A stretch of 64,000 bases of DNA from Rhizobium sp. CFBP 8762. Lineage in GTDB: Bacteria > Pseudomonadota > Alphaproteobacteria > Rhizobiales > Rhizobiaceae. This document shows positions 1-8,384 of the stretch, one piece after another; the stretch's first letter is position 1, and the number at the start of each line of letters is the position of its first letter. Location: NCBI RefSeq assembly GCF_014841565.1, contig NZ_JACYUD010000001.1, positions 186,001 through 250,000 on the forward strand. The letters run 5' to 3'. A program made the translations under genes and the position numbers. A model generated the notes under the pieces. The model did not search any database. It saw only the letters and a list, made by a program, of their open reading frames with translations, and was not told the DNA's origin.

Positions 1-1
1 C

Positions 2-58
2 GGCCCACGTGGTGACCGTGAAGACCGTCCGCGCCGTCCGCGCGAAGATCGGGTATAA
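2..58 (+). CDS. rpsF: 30S ribosomal protein bS6, C-terminal tail (partial)
   Basis: Only the last 18 codons and the TAA stop are inside the window. The tail reads GPRGDREDRPRRPREDRV, the Arg/Asp/Pro-rich disordered extension typical of alphaproteobacterial bS6. bS6 is a small-subunit protein that pairs with bS18, whose gene follows after 12 bases. Identity therefore rests on tail composition plus the classical rpsF-rpsR-rplI order; the folded domain lies upstream of the window. Confidence 0.8.
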   Translation, partial: GPRGDREDRPRRPREDRV

Positions 59-70
59 GGAGACAAACCC

Positions 71-319
71 ATGGCTGATATTTCATCCGCTCCCGCACGC
101 CGCCCGTTCCACCGTCGTCGCAAGACCTGCCCTTTCTCGGGCGCGAATGCACCCCGGATCGACTACAAGGACATCCGTCTTCTGCAGCGCTACATTTCCG
201 AGCGCGGCAAAATTGTACCGTCCCGCATCACGGCTGTTAGCCAGAAGAAGCAGCGCGAACTTGCCAAGGCAATCAAGCGCGCCCGCTTCCTCGGCCTGCT
301 GCCTTACGTTATGTCGTAA
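71..319 (+). CDS. rpsR: 30S ribosomal protein bS18
   Basis: This 82-residue protein is a complete bS18, an rRNA-binding component of the 30S platform that contacts bS6. The N-terminus is basic with [15 protein letters not shown], followed by the family core [24 protein letters not shown], shown here in pieces ([13 protein letters not shown], then [11 protein letters not shown]), and the basic [18 protein letters not shown] end. Length is normal. The start is ATG with AAGGAG eight bases upstream. It lies 12 bases after rpsF and is surely cotranscribed with it. A hairpin terminator follows, so part of the transcripts should end before the DUF2232 gene. Confidence 0.98.
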   Translation: MADISSAPARRPFHRRRKTCPFSGANAPRIDYKDIRLLQRYISERGKIVPSRITAVSQKKQRELAKAIKRARFLGLLPYVMS

Positions 320-336
320 TCGACATCTGTGATTGC

Positions 337-370
337 GACCGAGGCGATAGCCGCCTCGGTCATCCCTTTT
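337..370 (+). terminator. Intrinsic terminator after rpsR
   Basis: A perfect 10-bp stem GACCGAGGCG / CGCCTCGGTC (337-346 and 352-361) with a 5-base loop is followed by ATCCCTTTT. It lies 17 bases past the rpsR stop on the plus strand, so rpsF-rpsR can end here and the next gene may have its own promoter or depend on read-through. Confidence 0.75.
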
Positions 371-534
371 GCGATGGGCGCAAATCGGAACCGGAGTTGA
401 CACTCCAAATCCCATGTTGAGGCTTTCAGCATCGGCACGAAAATCGAAAATTGATTTTCAATAAGTCGGATGTTGTCAGAAAAAAGCTGAAGTTTGCTTC
501 AGTACCTCTAACTGCTTGAAGCAGGACAGCGACT

Positions 535-1497
535 TTGAAACGCATGAACCAGACATCGCTGACAACCGGCCTGCTTGCGGGCGTAACGGCTGCACTCCTG
601 TCGATGGGTGCCAGCGGACAGTCTCTCCTTGCCATTCTGCTCTATGCTGCATCCGCCCTTCCCGTTCTGATCGCCGGGCTGGGCTGGGGAATTGGCGCTA
701 CTGTCACGGCCATTATCACGGCGGGCGTTACGGCCAGCGTGCTGGTATCTCCAACCTTCGCGCTGATGATCATCATCATCACGCTGGCTCCGGCTGGCTG
801 GCTCAGCCATCTCGCCAACCTCGGCCGTCCGGCCAATGAAATTGGCGGCCCGGAAAACGCAACGGCCTGGTATCCCCTGTCCGACATCATGACGAACCTC
901 GCAACACTCGTGACGATGGGCATGATTGTTGTGGGCTTGCTGGTTGGCTACAACGCACATCTGTCGAATCAGGTTATCGACACGGTCATGGAAGCGCTGA
1001 AATCTCAGGACCCGCGCTACAATCCGGACCCTGCCGTTCTCGACAAGATGAAGTCCATTTTCACGCTGGCCTTGCCTTTGGTGCAGGGCGCGTTGTGGGT
1101 GTTTCTTCTGTTTGCGGCCTATTATTTGGCATCGCGGATCGTCCAGGCGTCCGGCAAAGCCATGCGTCCGCGCGACGATATTCCGGCTGTGCTGCGCATG
1201 AACCGCAACAGCATTTTTGTGTTCGGGGCGGGTCTGGTTGCAATGTTTACGGGCGGCACGCCTGCCATTATTGGCGCGCTGGTGTGCGGCACGTTCGGTG
1301 CAGGTTTTCTGCTGTCGGGCTTTGCGGCGCTGCACTTCCGCTTGCGGGGCAAGATCTGGCGTATTCCGGTCCTGTGGCTCTGCTACATGTTTGTGGCGCT
1401 GTTTACCGTGCCACTGTTTTTCTTCCTGATTGCCGGCCTGATCGATACACGGCGCACCATCGCCGTGACCCAGACAGGCAAACCACCCAAACCCTGA
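535..1497 (+). CDS. DUF2232 family membrane protein
   Basis: This 320-residue integral membrane protein is rich in hydrophobic helices over its whole length and matches in context and character the DUF2232 proteins found between rpsR and rplI in Rhizobiales. No biochemical role is established that I know of; some related membrane proteins of the YybS group also sit beside rplI in other phyla. The frame opens at TTG 535 with an AGGAC ribosome site seven bases upstream. An ATG at 544 (MNQTSLTTG) is the alternative, with a weaker site. The gene ends 31 bases before rplI. Family assignment comes from synteny and hydropathy, not from a motif. Confidence 0.8.
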   Translation: MKRMNQTSLTTGLLAGVTAALLSMGASGQSLLAILLYAASALPVLIAGLGWGIGATVTAIITAGVTASVLVSPTFALMIIIITLAPAGWLSHLANLGRPANEIGGPENATAWYPLSDIMTNLATLVTMGMIVVGLLVGYNAHLSNQVIDTVMEALKSQDPRYNPDPAVLDKMKSIFTLALPLVQGALWVFLLFAAYYLASRIVQASGKAMRPRDDIPAVLRMNRNSIFVFGAGLVAMFTGGTPAIIGALVCGTFGAGFLLSGFAALHFRLRGKIWRIPVLWLCYMFVALFTVPLFFFLIAGLIDTRRTIAVTQTGKPPKP

Positions 1498-1528
1498 TCA
1501 TTCATCTTCTATCAAAAGGACTGATACC

Positions 1529-2101
1529 ATGGACGTTATTCTTCTTGAACGCATCGCCAAGCTTGGCCAGATGGGCGAAACCGTCAAGGTTCGCGATGGC
1601 TTTGCCCGCAACTACCTGCTGCCACTCGGCAAGGCACTGCGCGCCAACGCTGCCAACAAGTCGCGCTTCGAATCCGAGCGTGCAACGCTTGAAGCCCGCA
1701 ACCTTGAGCGCAAGTCCGAAGCACAGACAGTTGCCGACACGCTGAACGACAAGTCGTTCGTTGTCGTGCGTTCGGCTGGCGAAACCGGCCAGCTCTACGG
1801 TTCGGTTGCAGCACGCGATATCGCGGAAGTGCTGGCTGCTGAAGGCTACAACGTTGGCCGCAACCAGATCGACCTCAACAACCCGATCAAGACGATCGGT
1901 CTGCACAAGGTTGTGATTCACCTGCATGCTGAAGTCGAAATCAGCATCACGTTGAACGTTGCCCGTTCGGCTGAAGAAGCTGAGCGTCAGACAAAGGGCG
2001 AAAGCCTGACATCGGCTGACGCCATCTACGGTGTTGACGAAGATGCGCTGAAGGCTGAAGACTTCTTCCAGCCTGACGATGAATTCGGCGACGACGAATA
2101 A
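1529..2101 (+). CDS. rplI: 50S ribosomal protein bL9
   Basis: The 190-residue protein starts [17 protein letters not shown] and continues [18 protein letters not shown], the N-terminal rRNA-binding domain of bL9, a long two-domain protein at the base of the L1 stalk. The central helix and C-terminal domain ([16 protein letters not shown]) follow. The tail after about residue 150 is strongly acidic (PDDEFGDDE) and makes it longer than the E. coli protein of about 149 residues, as is usual in alphaproteobacteria. AAAAGGA precedes ATG 1529. A hairpin lies 24 bases after the stop. Confidence 0.97.
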   Translation: MDVILLERIAKLGQMGETVKVRDGFARNYLLPLGKALRANAANKSRFESERATLEARNLERKSEAQTVADTLNDKSFVVVRSAGETGQLYGSVAARDIAEVLAAEGYNVGRNQIDLNNPIKTIGLHKVVIHLHAEVEISITLNVARSAEEAERQTKGESLTSADAIYGVDEDALKAEDFFQPDDEFGDDE

Positions 2102-2125
2102 GCATCTGCCGTTCTGAACTGCAAA

Positions 2126-2150
2126 ACGCCCGGGCTTCCTTCCCGGGCGT
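2126..2150 (+). terminator. Hairpin terminator after rplI
   Basis: A perfect 9-bp stem ACGCCCGGG / CCCGGGCGT (2126-2134, 2142-2150) encloses a 7-base loop, 24 bases beyond the rplI stop. There is only CTTAAAG after it rather than a T run, so it may act as an mRNA 3'-end stabiliser or a weak terminator. It is also the boundary before the oppositely oriented emr genes. Confidence 0.65.
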
Positions 2151-2155
2151 CTTAA

Positions 2156-2258
2156 AGCAATTTCGGTGAACACGTTCTAGCCGAAATTGCTCTAAAATCT
2201 TGTCTTGCCGCATTCTCCGGACATAAAAGCGATTCCGCTTTTACTGGAAATGCTCTGG
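2156..2258. repeat. Dispersed palindromic repeat, type A (copy 1)
   Basis: The stretch holds a perfect 11-bp inverted repeat AGCAATTTCGG / CCGAAATTGCT (2156-2166, 2181-2191) and then the core TTTTACTGGAAATGCTCTGG (2239-2258). The core recurs with few changes at 12781, 20048 and 60222, and in reverse at 47654. It abuts the stop codon of the broken emrA gene, so it also forms that gene's 3' end. Such short intergenic palindromes are known in Brucella and rhizobia; family names were not verified here. Confidence 0.7.
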
Positions 2259-3305
2259 TTATTCTTCCGGTGCGTCCTTATCCACATAGGTCACAACCGA
2301 CAGACCCGGCACAAGTCGCGCTGCAGCCTCCTGTCCCGGATCAATCGAGATCCGCACGGCCACGCGTTGCGCCACCTTGGTGAAATTGCCCGTGGCATTG
2401 TCAGCCTTGATAACGCTGAACTCGGACCCCGCAGCCGGTGAAAACCGCTCGATATGGCCCATCAGTGCCTGATGATCGAGCGCATCCACGGTAAATCGCA
2501 CCCGTTGCCCCACCTTCATACCGTTAAGCTGGGTTTCCTTGTAGTTGGCAACGATCCAGACTTCGGAGGGTACAATGGCCGTTAATTGGGTTCCCGCCGT
2601 CACGTATTGACCCAACCGCACACCCACCTCTCCCACACGCCCATCACGCGGTGCGACGATGGCTGTGTTCTGCATATCAATCTCCGCAAGCTGCACCGCC
2701 GCTTCCGCCCCTTCGACAGCGGCGGCCAGCGATGCGCGTGACCCGACGATCACAGCCAGATTTTGACGGGCGACTTCCACCGCGGCCCTGGCTTGTGCGC
2801 TGGCGGCTTCGGCCTGCTCAAATGCCGTGGTGATCTACTCGGCGTCGCTGGTCGTCACCACGCCCTTCTGGGCCAGCGGCGATACGCGGTCCACGTTCGA
2901 CTTGGCGCGGCGAAGGGCGGCTTGCGCACTTTCGCTCTGGGCCTGGCTAGCCTCGACACTGGCCTTGGCCGAGGCTTCCTGCTGAAAGGAATTGGCGAGC
3001 GATGCCTTCTGCGCTTCCAGCGTCGCCTTGGCCTGCGCCAGCTTCTGCTGGAAAATTCGGTCGTCAATCCTGACCAGCACCTGCCCTGCCTTGACCTGCT
3101 CGTAATCCTTCACGCTGACATCGGCGACATAGCCCGACAATTGCGGGCTGATAACGGTAACGTAGCCGCGCAGATAGGCGTTCTCCGTCATCTCCACCGA
3201 GCTTTGAAACGGCGGCAGCCGCCAGGCATAGAGAACCAGCAGGACCCCGGCGAGGCCAACCAGAAGAACGAGCAGGGATGCGGGTGATTTCAGAAATTTT
3301 GGCAT
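2259..3305 (-). pseudogene. emrA: EmrA/HlyD-type membrane fusion protein, interrupted by an amber codon
   Basis: The frame encodes a periplasmic adaptor of an EmrAB-TolC-like drug exporter. It has one N-terminal membrane helix (SPASLLVLLVGLAGVLLVLYAW), a biotinyl-lipoyl-like half (NAYLRGYVTVISPQLSGYV), an alpha-hairpin rich in Ala/Gln/Lys, and the second lipoyl half and barrel (IVAPRDGRVGEVGVRLGQYV). An in-frame TAG at 2835-2837 cuts it after ...TTSDAE, inside the hairpin; reading resumes ITTAFEQAEAASAQARAAV in the same frame to TAA 2259. Without the stop the protein would be 348 residues, a normal length. ATG 3305 is chosen; GTG 3314, adjoining the emrB stop, is possible. It may be a true pseudogene, a suppressed amber, or a sequencing error. 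Confidence 0.85.
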
Positions 3306-3314
3306 GAACAACAC

Positions 3315-5021
3315 TCAGGCGGAAACGGGAGAAACGGAAATACGCGAAAACAGGCGGGCGCGGTGAATGTAAGCGAGATGGGTCAGCAGAATGACGAGCG
3401 CACCGACAGCCAGCACGAAGATGAGCCGGAACGCATCATTATAGGCCAGCACATTGGCTTCGCGGGTGACCTGCTGGCCAAGAAGAACCGCGCCCTCTGC
3501 ATTCAGCAGGGTCTTGTCGGTCAGCACCTTTCCGTAGGCAGCCGAAAGCTGGCCGATGCGCTGCGCCACATAGGGGTTTGTCGCGACGATATGCTCGGAC
3601 AGGATGTTGGAATGAAATTTTTCGCGCCATGTGACGAAGGTACCGAACAAGGCCGAACCCAGCAGGCCGCCCATGCTCTGTGTGCCGACAAAGATAACGA
3701 AGAAACTGATAATATAGCTTTGCCCCTTGGCGAATGCCGCCTTCAACCCAACGGCCATGGACGGCGGCAGGAACAGCGCTCCACCCGCCGCAATCATGGC
3801 TTGGCTCAGATACATCTGCTCAGGGCGCGTGAGGTTCGTTGCCTGCGAATCGATATAGGCCCCACCCGCAATCAACACCAGCGCAATGATGTGGAGCGCC
3901 GGCTCGCGCCCCGGCTTCATAACGAAAGCGCAAATAGTACCGCTGACCACTGCCGCTGCCAGAATGACCAGATAGATCGGCACCGTCTGGTCCGGCTGCA
4001 AGCCCATGACCTGATAGAAGCTCGTGGCAACGGAGGATTGCTCGGCAATCAGCAGCCGGAACGTCAGCAGCACGCCTGCCAGTTGAAGATTTTCACGCCC
4101 GACCAGCCAGCGCACGTCAATCATCGGTGTTTTGCGGTGCAGTTCCGCCACCACGGCAACCGTCAACGTGACCACGGCCACGGCCAGCAACACACCGATC
4201 CAGGGCTCTTCCAGCCACCAGTAGAGGCGTCCGAGTGACAGCGCGACAGCCAGCGCACCAAAGCCGATGGCAATCAGCAGGTAGGTTCCAACATCGCCGA
4301 ACTGGATAACCTTGGCCCGGGGAACAGGCGTCAGCGGCAGGAGATAAATAATCGGCAGAATGGCCAGCGCCAGCCCGGTTTCAAACGTATACAGTTCCCG
4401 CCATTGCCCGATATCCAGCAGATAGGGCGAGACGAGACGGGCGAGCGGCATTGGTATTTGCAGGTTCAAGAGCGCAAAGCCCAAGCCGAGCGACAGGCGC
4501 TTGTCCGGCGGAAACGCCTCCAGCATATACAGAAAGCCGAGCGTCGATAGCGGCGCCGCCGCCATGCCGCTGACAAAGCGCACGACCAGCGCCGAATGCA
4601 GATCGGACACGAACAGGTTGAGGAACGAGGCGATGACGAAAACGACGATGCCCACTTCCGCAAACCGGCGCAGACCGAACTGCGTGCGGATTTTCACGAG
4701 TGCAATCGACATGCTGACATTGGGTGCCATGTAGGCGGCAGCCAGCCACGCGGCTTCGGTCGACGTTGCCGCGAGCGATCCCTGAACCTGTGTGAGGTTT
4801 ACAAAGGCCAGATTCAAACCCAACCCCTGCGTGATGGAAATCATCGTGGCTGACAGGCCATACAGCACCGCCTTCCACACAGGCATGGGCGCGGGCGCAA
4901 CGGGTGCGGCACCTGTTTCAGACGCCGGTGCGTCCGCATTGTTTTCAGGCGGCGCTATATCCAGCGGCGTTTCCGCATCCAGATTGAGGCCGGGTTGATC
5001 GGCTTTTGCGTGTGTCGACAT
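3315..5021 (-). CDS. emrB: DHA2-family MFS drug exporter (EmrB-like)
   Basis: The 568-residue inner-membrane protein has the length and hydropathy of a 14-helix drug:H+ antiporter of the DHA2 family. After a hydrophilic tail of about 45 residues, helices begin at PVWKAVLYGLSATMI. The segment WLAAAYMAPNVSMSIALVKI fits the motif-A region of this family, and PLSTLGFLYMLEAFPPDKR matches the loop before helix 5. It would pump toxic compounds through an EmrA adaptor and an outer-membrane channel. Its ATG shares one base with the marR stop (TAATG), and its stop lies nine bases before the emrA ATG. With emrA interrupted, the pump may not work in this strain. Confidence 0.88.
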   Translation of the reverse strand: MSTHAKADQPGLNLDAETPLDIAPPENNADAPASETGAAPVAPAPMPVWKAVLYGLSATMISITQGLGLNLAFVNLTQVQGSLAATSTEAAWLAAAYMAPNVSMSIALVKIRTQFGLRRFAEVGIVVFVIASFLNLFVSDLHSALVVRFVSGMAAAPLSTLGFLYMLEAFPPDKRLSLGLGFALLNLQIPMPLARLVSPYLLDIGQWRELYTFETGLALAILPIIYLLPLTPVPRAKVIQFGDVGTYLLIAIGFGALAVALSLGRLYWWLEEPWIGVLLAVAVVTLTVAVVAELHRKTPMIDVRWLVGRENLQLAGVLLTFRLLIAEQSSVATSFYQVMGLQPDQTVPIYLVILAAAVVSGTICAFVMKPGREPALHIIALVLIAGGAYIDSQATNLTRPEQMYLSQAMIAAGGALFLPPSMAVGLKAAFAKGQSYIISFFVIFVGTQSMGGLLGSALFGTFVTWREKFHSNILSEHIVATNPYVAQRIGQLSAAYGKVLTDKTLLNAEGAVLLGQQVTREANVLAYNDAFRLIFVLAVGALVILLTHLAYIHRARLFSRISVSPVSA

Positions 5022-5479
5022 TACCTTGCACTCAAGCTTTGAATTTTCACGGACATGGTCCGAAACACCTTGAGCGCGACGGCAATATCGGCCTCGTCAA
5101 TATCGGACAGAAGCTCTGAGCGCAGATCATCGACCAGCGTTCGGATTTCTGCCGCCAGAGTATGGCCAAGGTCCGTCAAGACCACCTGTTTTGCCCGCCG
5201 GTCATTCGGTTCTGTCCGTCGCTCAATGAAGCCCTGCCGCTCCATGCCATCCAGCAGCCGAACGACAGTGGGTGTTTCCAGTTCCATTTCTTCCGCCAGC
5301 GCCCGCTGGTTGATGGTCGCCATTTGTCCTGAATCAGAATGTCGCGCCAATGTCAGCAAAGCGCGCACACGCGGAAGCGTCAGCCCCTTTTCCTTCACGC
5401 GCGCATCAAACAAAGCGCGAAGCTTGCGATTGCCGATATTGACCTCGTCAAAAAAATGAGCCCGAAGAGCGGTCTGCAT
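5021..5479 (-). CDS. MarR-family transcriptional regulator
   Basis: The 152-residue protein is a winged-helix repressor of the MarR family. It shows TLPRVRALLTLARHSD, the recognition region QRALAEEMELETPTVVRLLDGME, and the wing FIERRTEPNDRRAKQVVLTDLG with the conserved DRR. MarR proteins usually repress the adjacent efflux operon and release DNA when they bind phenolic or hydrophobic ligands. I chose ATG 5479 (MQTALRAHFF) because AAGAG lies eight bases upstream; the ATG at 5503 would fall inside a palindromic operator. Its stop overlaps the emrB start, so marR-emrB-emrA form one operon, very likely self-regulated through the operator at 5496-5520. Confidence 0.9.
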   Translation of the reverse strand: MQTALRAHFFDEVNIGNRKLRALFDARVKEKGLTLPRVRALLTLARHSDSGQMATINQRALAEEMELETPTVVRLLDGMERQGFIERRTEPNDRRAKQVVLTDLGHTLAAEIRTLVDDLRSELLSDIDEADIAVALKVFRTMSVKIQSLSAR

Positions 5480-5495
5480 AAACATCTCTTTTCGA

Positions 5496-5520
5496 TAGTG
5501 CACTAACTATTATGGCACTA
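5496..5520 (-). promoter_or_regulatory. Probable MarR operator overlapping the marR-emrBA promoter
   Basis: A perfect 10-bp palindrome TAGTGCACTA (5496-5505) and a second GGCACTA half-site (5514-5520) lie 16-40 bases upstream of the chosen marR start. Read on the minus strand, CATAAT between the half-sites resembles a -10 box. Dyads over the -10 region are the usual MarR autoregulatory arrangement. The binding protein is inferred from position only. Confidence 0.6.
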
Positions 5521-5558
5521 CTTAACCGTCTGCCTGACGAATTTCAAGAGCCGTCAAT

Positions 5559-5579
5559 CGGTTGACAGCGCGTCAACCG
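5559..5579. promoter_or_regulatory. Inverted repeat CGGTTGAC-N5-GTCAACCG upstream of dnaB and marR
   Basis: A perfect 8-bp inverted repeat with a 5-base spacer lies in the divergent gap between marR and dnaB. Further TTGAC words occur at 5642 and 5677, one of them giving a possible -35 TTGACA. It could be an operator or a weak hairpin; there is no T run on either side, so it does not look like a terminator. Confidence 0.4.
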
Positions 5580-5739
5580 AAACTGTCGTGATCCTGCACA
5601 ATTTTGAGCACGTTCGCCTTTGCCTGTGATTGGGTCGAACAAGTTGACAGCATTGTCCGGCGATGCTCAAAAAATGTTGACCCGAGCGCAAAGAGAGCCG
5701 AAACGAAAGCGACCAGGACTTTACGCGGAGACTCACACC

Positions 5740-7239
5740 ATGAACGAGGTACAGCGCAGATTGGCGACAGCCGGGCGAGAGCAGGCCGAGGCATCTCACC
5801 GCGAAGCGCCCAACAACCTTGAGGCAGAGCAGGCGCTGCTGGGTGCTATTCTGGTCAACAACGATGCGTTCTACCGGGTGTCGGACTTTCTGAAACCGGT
5901 GCATCTTTTCGAGCCCTTGCATCGAAAAATCTTCGAGGTCGCTGGCGACATCATCCGCATGGGCAAGATCGCCCATCCCGTGACGATCAAGACCTTCCTG
6001 CCCGATGACATGAAGATCGGCGATATGACCGTCGCGCAGTATATGGCGCGTCTGGCCTCCGAAGCGGTCTCCATCATCAATGCGGAAGATTATGGCCGCG
6101 CCATTTACGATCTGGCGCTGCGCCGTTCGCTGATCACCATCGGCGAGGATATGGTCAATATCGCCTATGATGCGCCGCTCGACATGCCGCCGCAAAACCA
6201 GATCGAGGATGCTGAACGCCGGTTGTTCGAACTGGCCGAAACCGGCCGCTACGATGGCGGGTTTCAGGCGTTCAACGATGCCGTGGCGCTGGCCATCGAT
6301 ATGGCGGGACAGGCTTTTGAGCGCGACGGACATTTGTCCGGTATTTCCAGCGGTATCACCTCGCTGGATGCGCGCATGGGCGGCTTGCAGCGCTCCGACC
6401 TGATCGTGCTGGCGGGGCGTCCCGGCATGGGCAAAACCTCGCTTGCTACAAACATCGCCTATAATATCGCTGCCGCGTACGAGGGCGAAATTCAGGCCGA
6501 TGGTTCAACGAAAGCCAAGAATGGCGGTGTCGTCGGGTTCTACTCGCTGGAAATGTCGTCCGAACAGCTGGCAACCCGTATCATTTCCGAGCAGACCGAA
6601 GTGTCATCCTCCAAAATCCGTCGTGGTGACATTACCGAGGTGGATTTCGAAAAGCTCGTTGCCTGCTCGCAGATGATGCAGAAAGTCCCGCTGTACATTG
6701 ACCAGACGGGTGGTATTTCCATTGCCCAGCTATCGGCGCGCGCCCGCCGCCTCAAGCGCCAGCGCGGGCTGGATGTGCTGGTGGTGGACTATATTCAGTT
6801 GATGACGGGCTCCGGTAAATCCAGCGATAACCGCGTGCAGGAAATCACCCAGATTACCACTGGCCTGAAGGCGCTGGGCAAGGAGCTGAACGTGCCGATC
6901 ATCGCGCTGTCACAGCTCTCCCGTCAGGTGGAAAGCCGCGAAGACAAGCGCCCGCAACTGTCAGACCTTCGTGAATCCGGCTCTATCGAGCAGGACGCCG
7001 ACGTGGTGTTGTTCGTGTTCCGCGAGGAATACTATGTGAAGAATCTGGAGCCGCGTGATGAGCACGATCCCAAATACGCGGAATGGGAAGCTTTGTTCGA
7101 CAAGGTTAAAGGCACCGCCGACGTCATTATCGCTAAGCAGCGCCACGGACCCACAGGCACCGTCAAACTTGCCTTCCAGGCAGAGTTCACGCGCTTCACC
7201 GATCTCGCCGATCCGTCTTTCACGCAATATGAGCACTGA
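5740..7239 (+). CDS. dnaB: Replicative DNA helicase DnaB
   Basis: This is the hexameric 5'-3' helicase of the replication fork. The N-terminal domain begins NLEAEQALLGAILVNN and carries the primase-interacting helices. The RecA-like C-terminal domain has Walker A GRPGMGKTS (residues 226-234), Walker B DVLVVDYIQLMTG, the motif RPQLSDLRESGSIEQDADVV and the basic finger region KQRHGPTGTVKL. The start ATG 5740 gives 499 residues, the usual alphaproteobacterial length; the frame stays open upstream to 5620 but that would add 40 unrelated residues. alr follows after seven bases. In many bacteria dnaB is adjacent to rplI; here the emr cassette lies between them. Confidence 0.96.
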   Translation: MNEVQRRLATAGREQAEASHREAPNNLEAEQALLGAILVNNDAFYRVSDFLKPVHLFEPLHRKIFEVAGDIIRMGKIAHPVTIKTFLPDDMKIGDMTVAQYMARLASEAVSIINAEDYGRAIYDLALRRSLITIGEDMVNIAYDAPLDMPPQNQIEDAERRLFELAETGRYDGGFQAFNDAVALAIDMAGQAFERDGHLSGISSGITSLDARMGGLQRSDLIVLAGRPGMGKTSLATNIAYNIAAAYEGEIQADGSTKAKNGGVVGFYSLEMSSEQLATRIISEQTEVSSSKIRRGDITEVDFEKLVACSQMMQKVPLYIDQTGGISIAQLSARARRLKRQRGLDVLVVDYIQLMTGSGKSSDNRVQEITQITTGLKALGKELNVPIIALSQLSRQVESREDKRPQLSDLRESGSIEQDADVVLFVFREEYYVKNLEPRDEHDPKYAEWEALFDKVKGTADVIIAKQRHGPTGTVKLAFQAEFTRFTDLADPSFTQYEH

Positions 7240-7245
7240 GGCAGA

Positions 7246-8358
7246 ATGCAGACCGATCTCTTTTCCACCGCGTCCAATCGGCTGACCATTGATCTTTCAG
7301 CACTCAAGGACAACTGGCTGCGGATGCGACAGCTTTCCGGCAAGGCCCGCACCAGTGCCGTCGTCAAGGCCAATGCCTATGGGCTGGGGGTCGAGCCGGT
7401 GGCACGGGCACTTGCCAGCGCCGGTGCACGCGATTTTTTCGTAGCCAGCATGGAAGAAGGCATCGAACTGCGTGGCATTCTGGCGGATGTGCGCATTTAT
7501 ATTCTTGCGGGTCTTTGGCCGGGGCATGAAAAGGCGTTCCAACAGCATGGGCTGATCCCCGTCATCAATTCCGTCGAGCAATTGGAGGTCGTGCGTCAGG
7601 CAGGATGGCTGCCCTATGCTCTGCATGTGGATACCGGCATGAATCGGCTGGGTCTGTCACTTCAGGAAGCTCGGCAAGTGGCCGCCAGCGACGCGCCCTC
7701 CCCGCTCGTCGTGATGAGCCATCTCGCCTGTGGGGATGAGCCGGGGCACCCATTGAATGCATCGCAGTTGAGCCGGTTCCGGCAAGCCGCAGCTCTGTTT
7801 CCGGATGCCGAGGCAAGCCTTGCCAATTCCGCAGGTGTGTTTCAGGGCGACGATTTCCATTTTGACCTGACGCGGCCGGGTATTGCCGTCTATGGCGGCG
7901 AAGCCGTGAATGACGCGGCCAATCCCATGAAACCGGTGGTGAAGGCAGAGGCGCGCATCATTCAGATACGCTCCGCTCTGGCGGGTGATACCGCCAGCTA
8001 TGGGGCGAGTGCCACGCTTGCGCGCGACACCCGTATCGCCACGGTAACGGTTGGCTATGCCGATGGGTATCATCGCTCCGTGTCCGGTGCCGGGGTGACT
8101 GTGCGACAGGCTGCGCCATCCGGCGCGTTCGGTTTTCTCCATGGCACACGCGTTCCCCACCTTGGCCGCGTGACGATGGATCTCAGCCTGTTCGATGTTT
8201 CCGATCTGCCGGAAACGGCTGTGACGGCGGGCGATTATATCGAATTGTTCGGCAACGCCATTGCGCTTGACGATGTGGCCCGCGCAGGCGGCACGATTGG
8301 CTACGAGTTGCTGACCAGCCTTGGGAAACGCTACGTTCGGCATTACATAGGCGGATAA
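7246..8358 (+). CDS. alr: Alanine racemase
   Basis: This 370-residue PLP enzyme interconverts L- and D-alanine for peptidoglycan. The PLP lysine is K41 in SAVVKANAYGLG. The second catalytic base is Y252 in ASYGASATLARD, followed by ATVTVGYADGYHR. The C-terminal beta domain contains GRVTMDLSLFDVSDLP and GYELLTSLGKRY, as in other Alr proteins. The ATG sits six bases after the dnaB stop with GAGG before it, so it is cotranscribed with dnaB; the dnaB-alr-radA order is common in Rhizobiales. Confidence 0.96.
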   Translation: MQTDLFSTASNRLTIDLSALKDNWLRMRQLSGKARTSAVVKANAYGLGVEPVARALASAGARDFFVASMEEGIELRGILADVRIYILAGLWPGHEKAFQQHGLIPVINSVEQLEVVRQAGWLPYALHVDTGMNRLGLSLQEARQVAASDAPSPLVVMSHLACGDEPGHPLNASQLSRFRQAAALFPDAEASLANSAGVFQGDDFHFDLTRPGIAVYGGEAVNDAANPMKPVVKAEARIIQIRSALAGDTASYGASATLARDTRIATVTVGYADGYHRSVSGAGVTVRQAAPSGAFGFLHGTRVPHLGRVTMDLSLFDVSDLPETAVTAGDYIELFGNAIALDDVARAGGTIGYELLTSLGKRYVRHYIGG

Positions 8359-8384
8359 GACCATTCTCAGGAAAAATCAGTAAT

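Noticed and set aside
508-1335. A 275-codon minus-strand frame opposite the DUF2232 gene
   Set aside because: Low-complexity Arg/Gln/His sequence, a shadow of a hydrophobic membrane protein.
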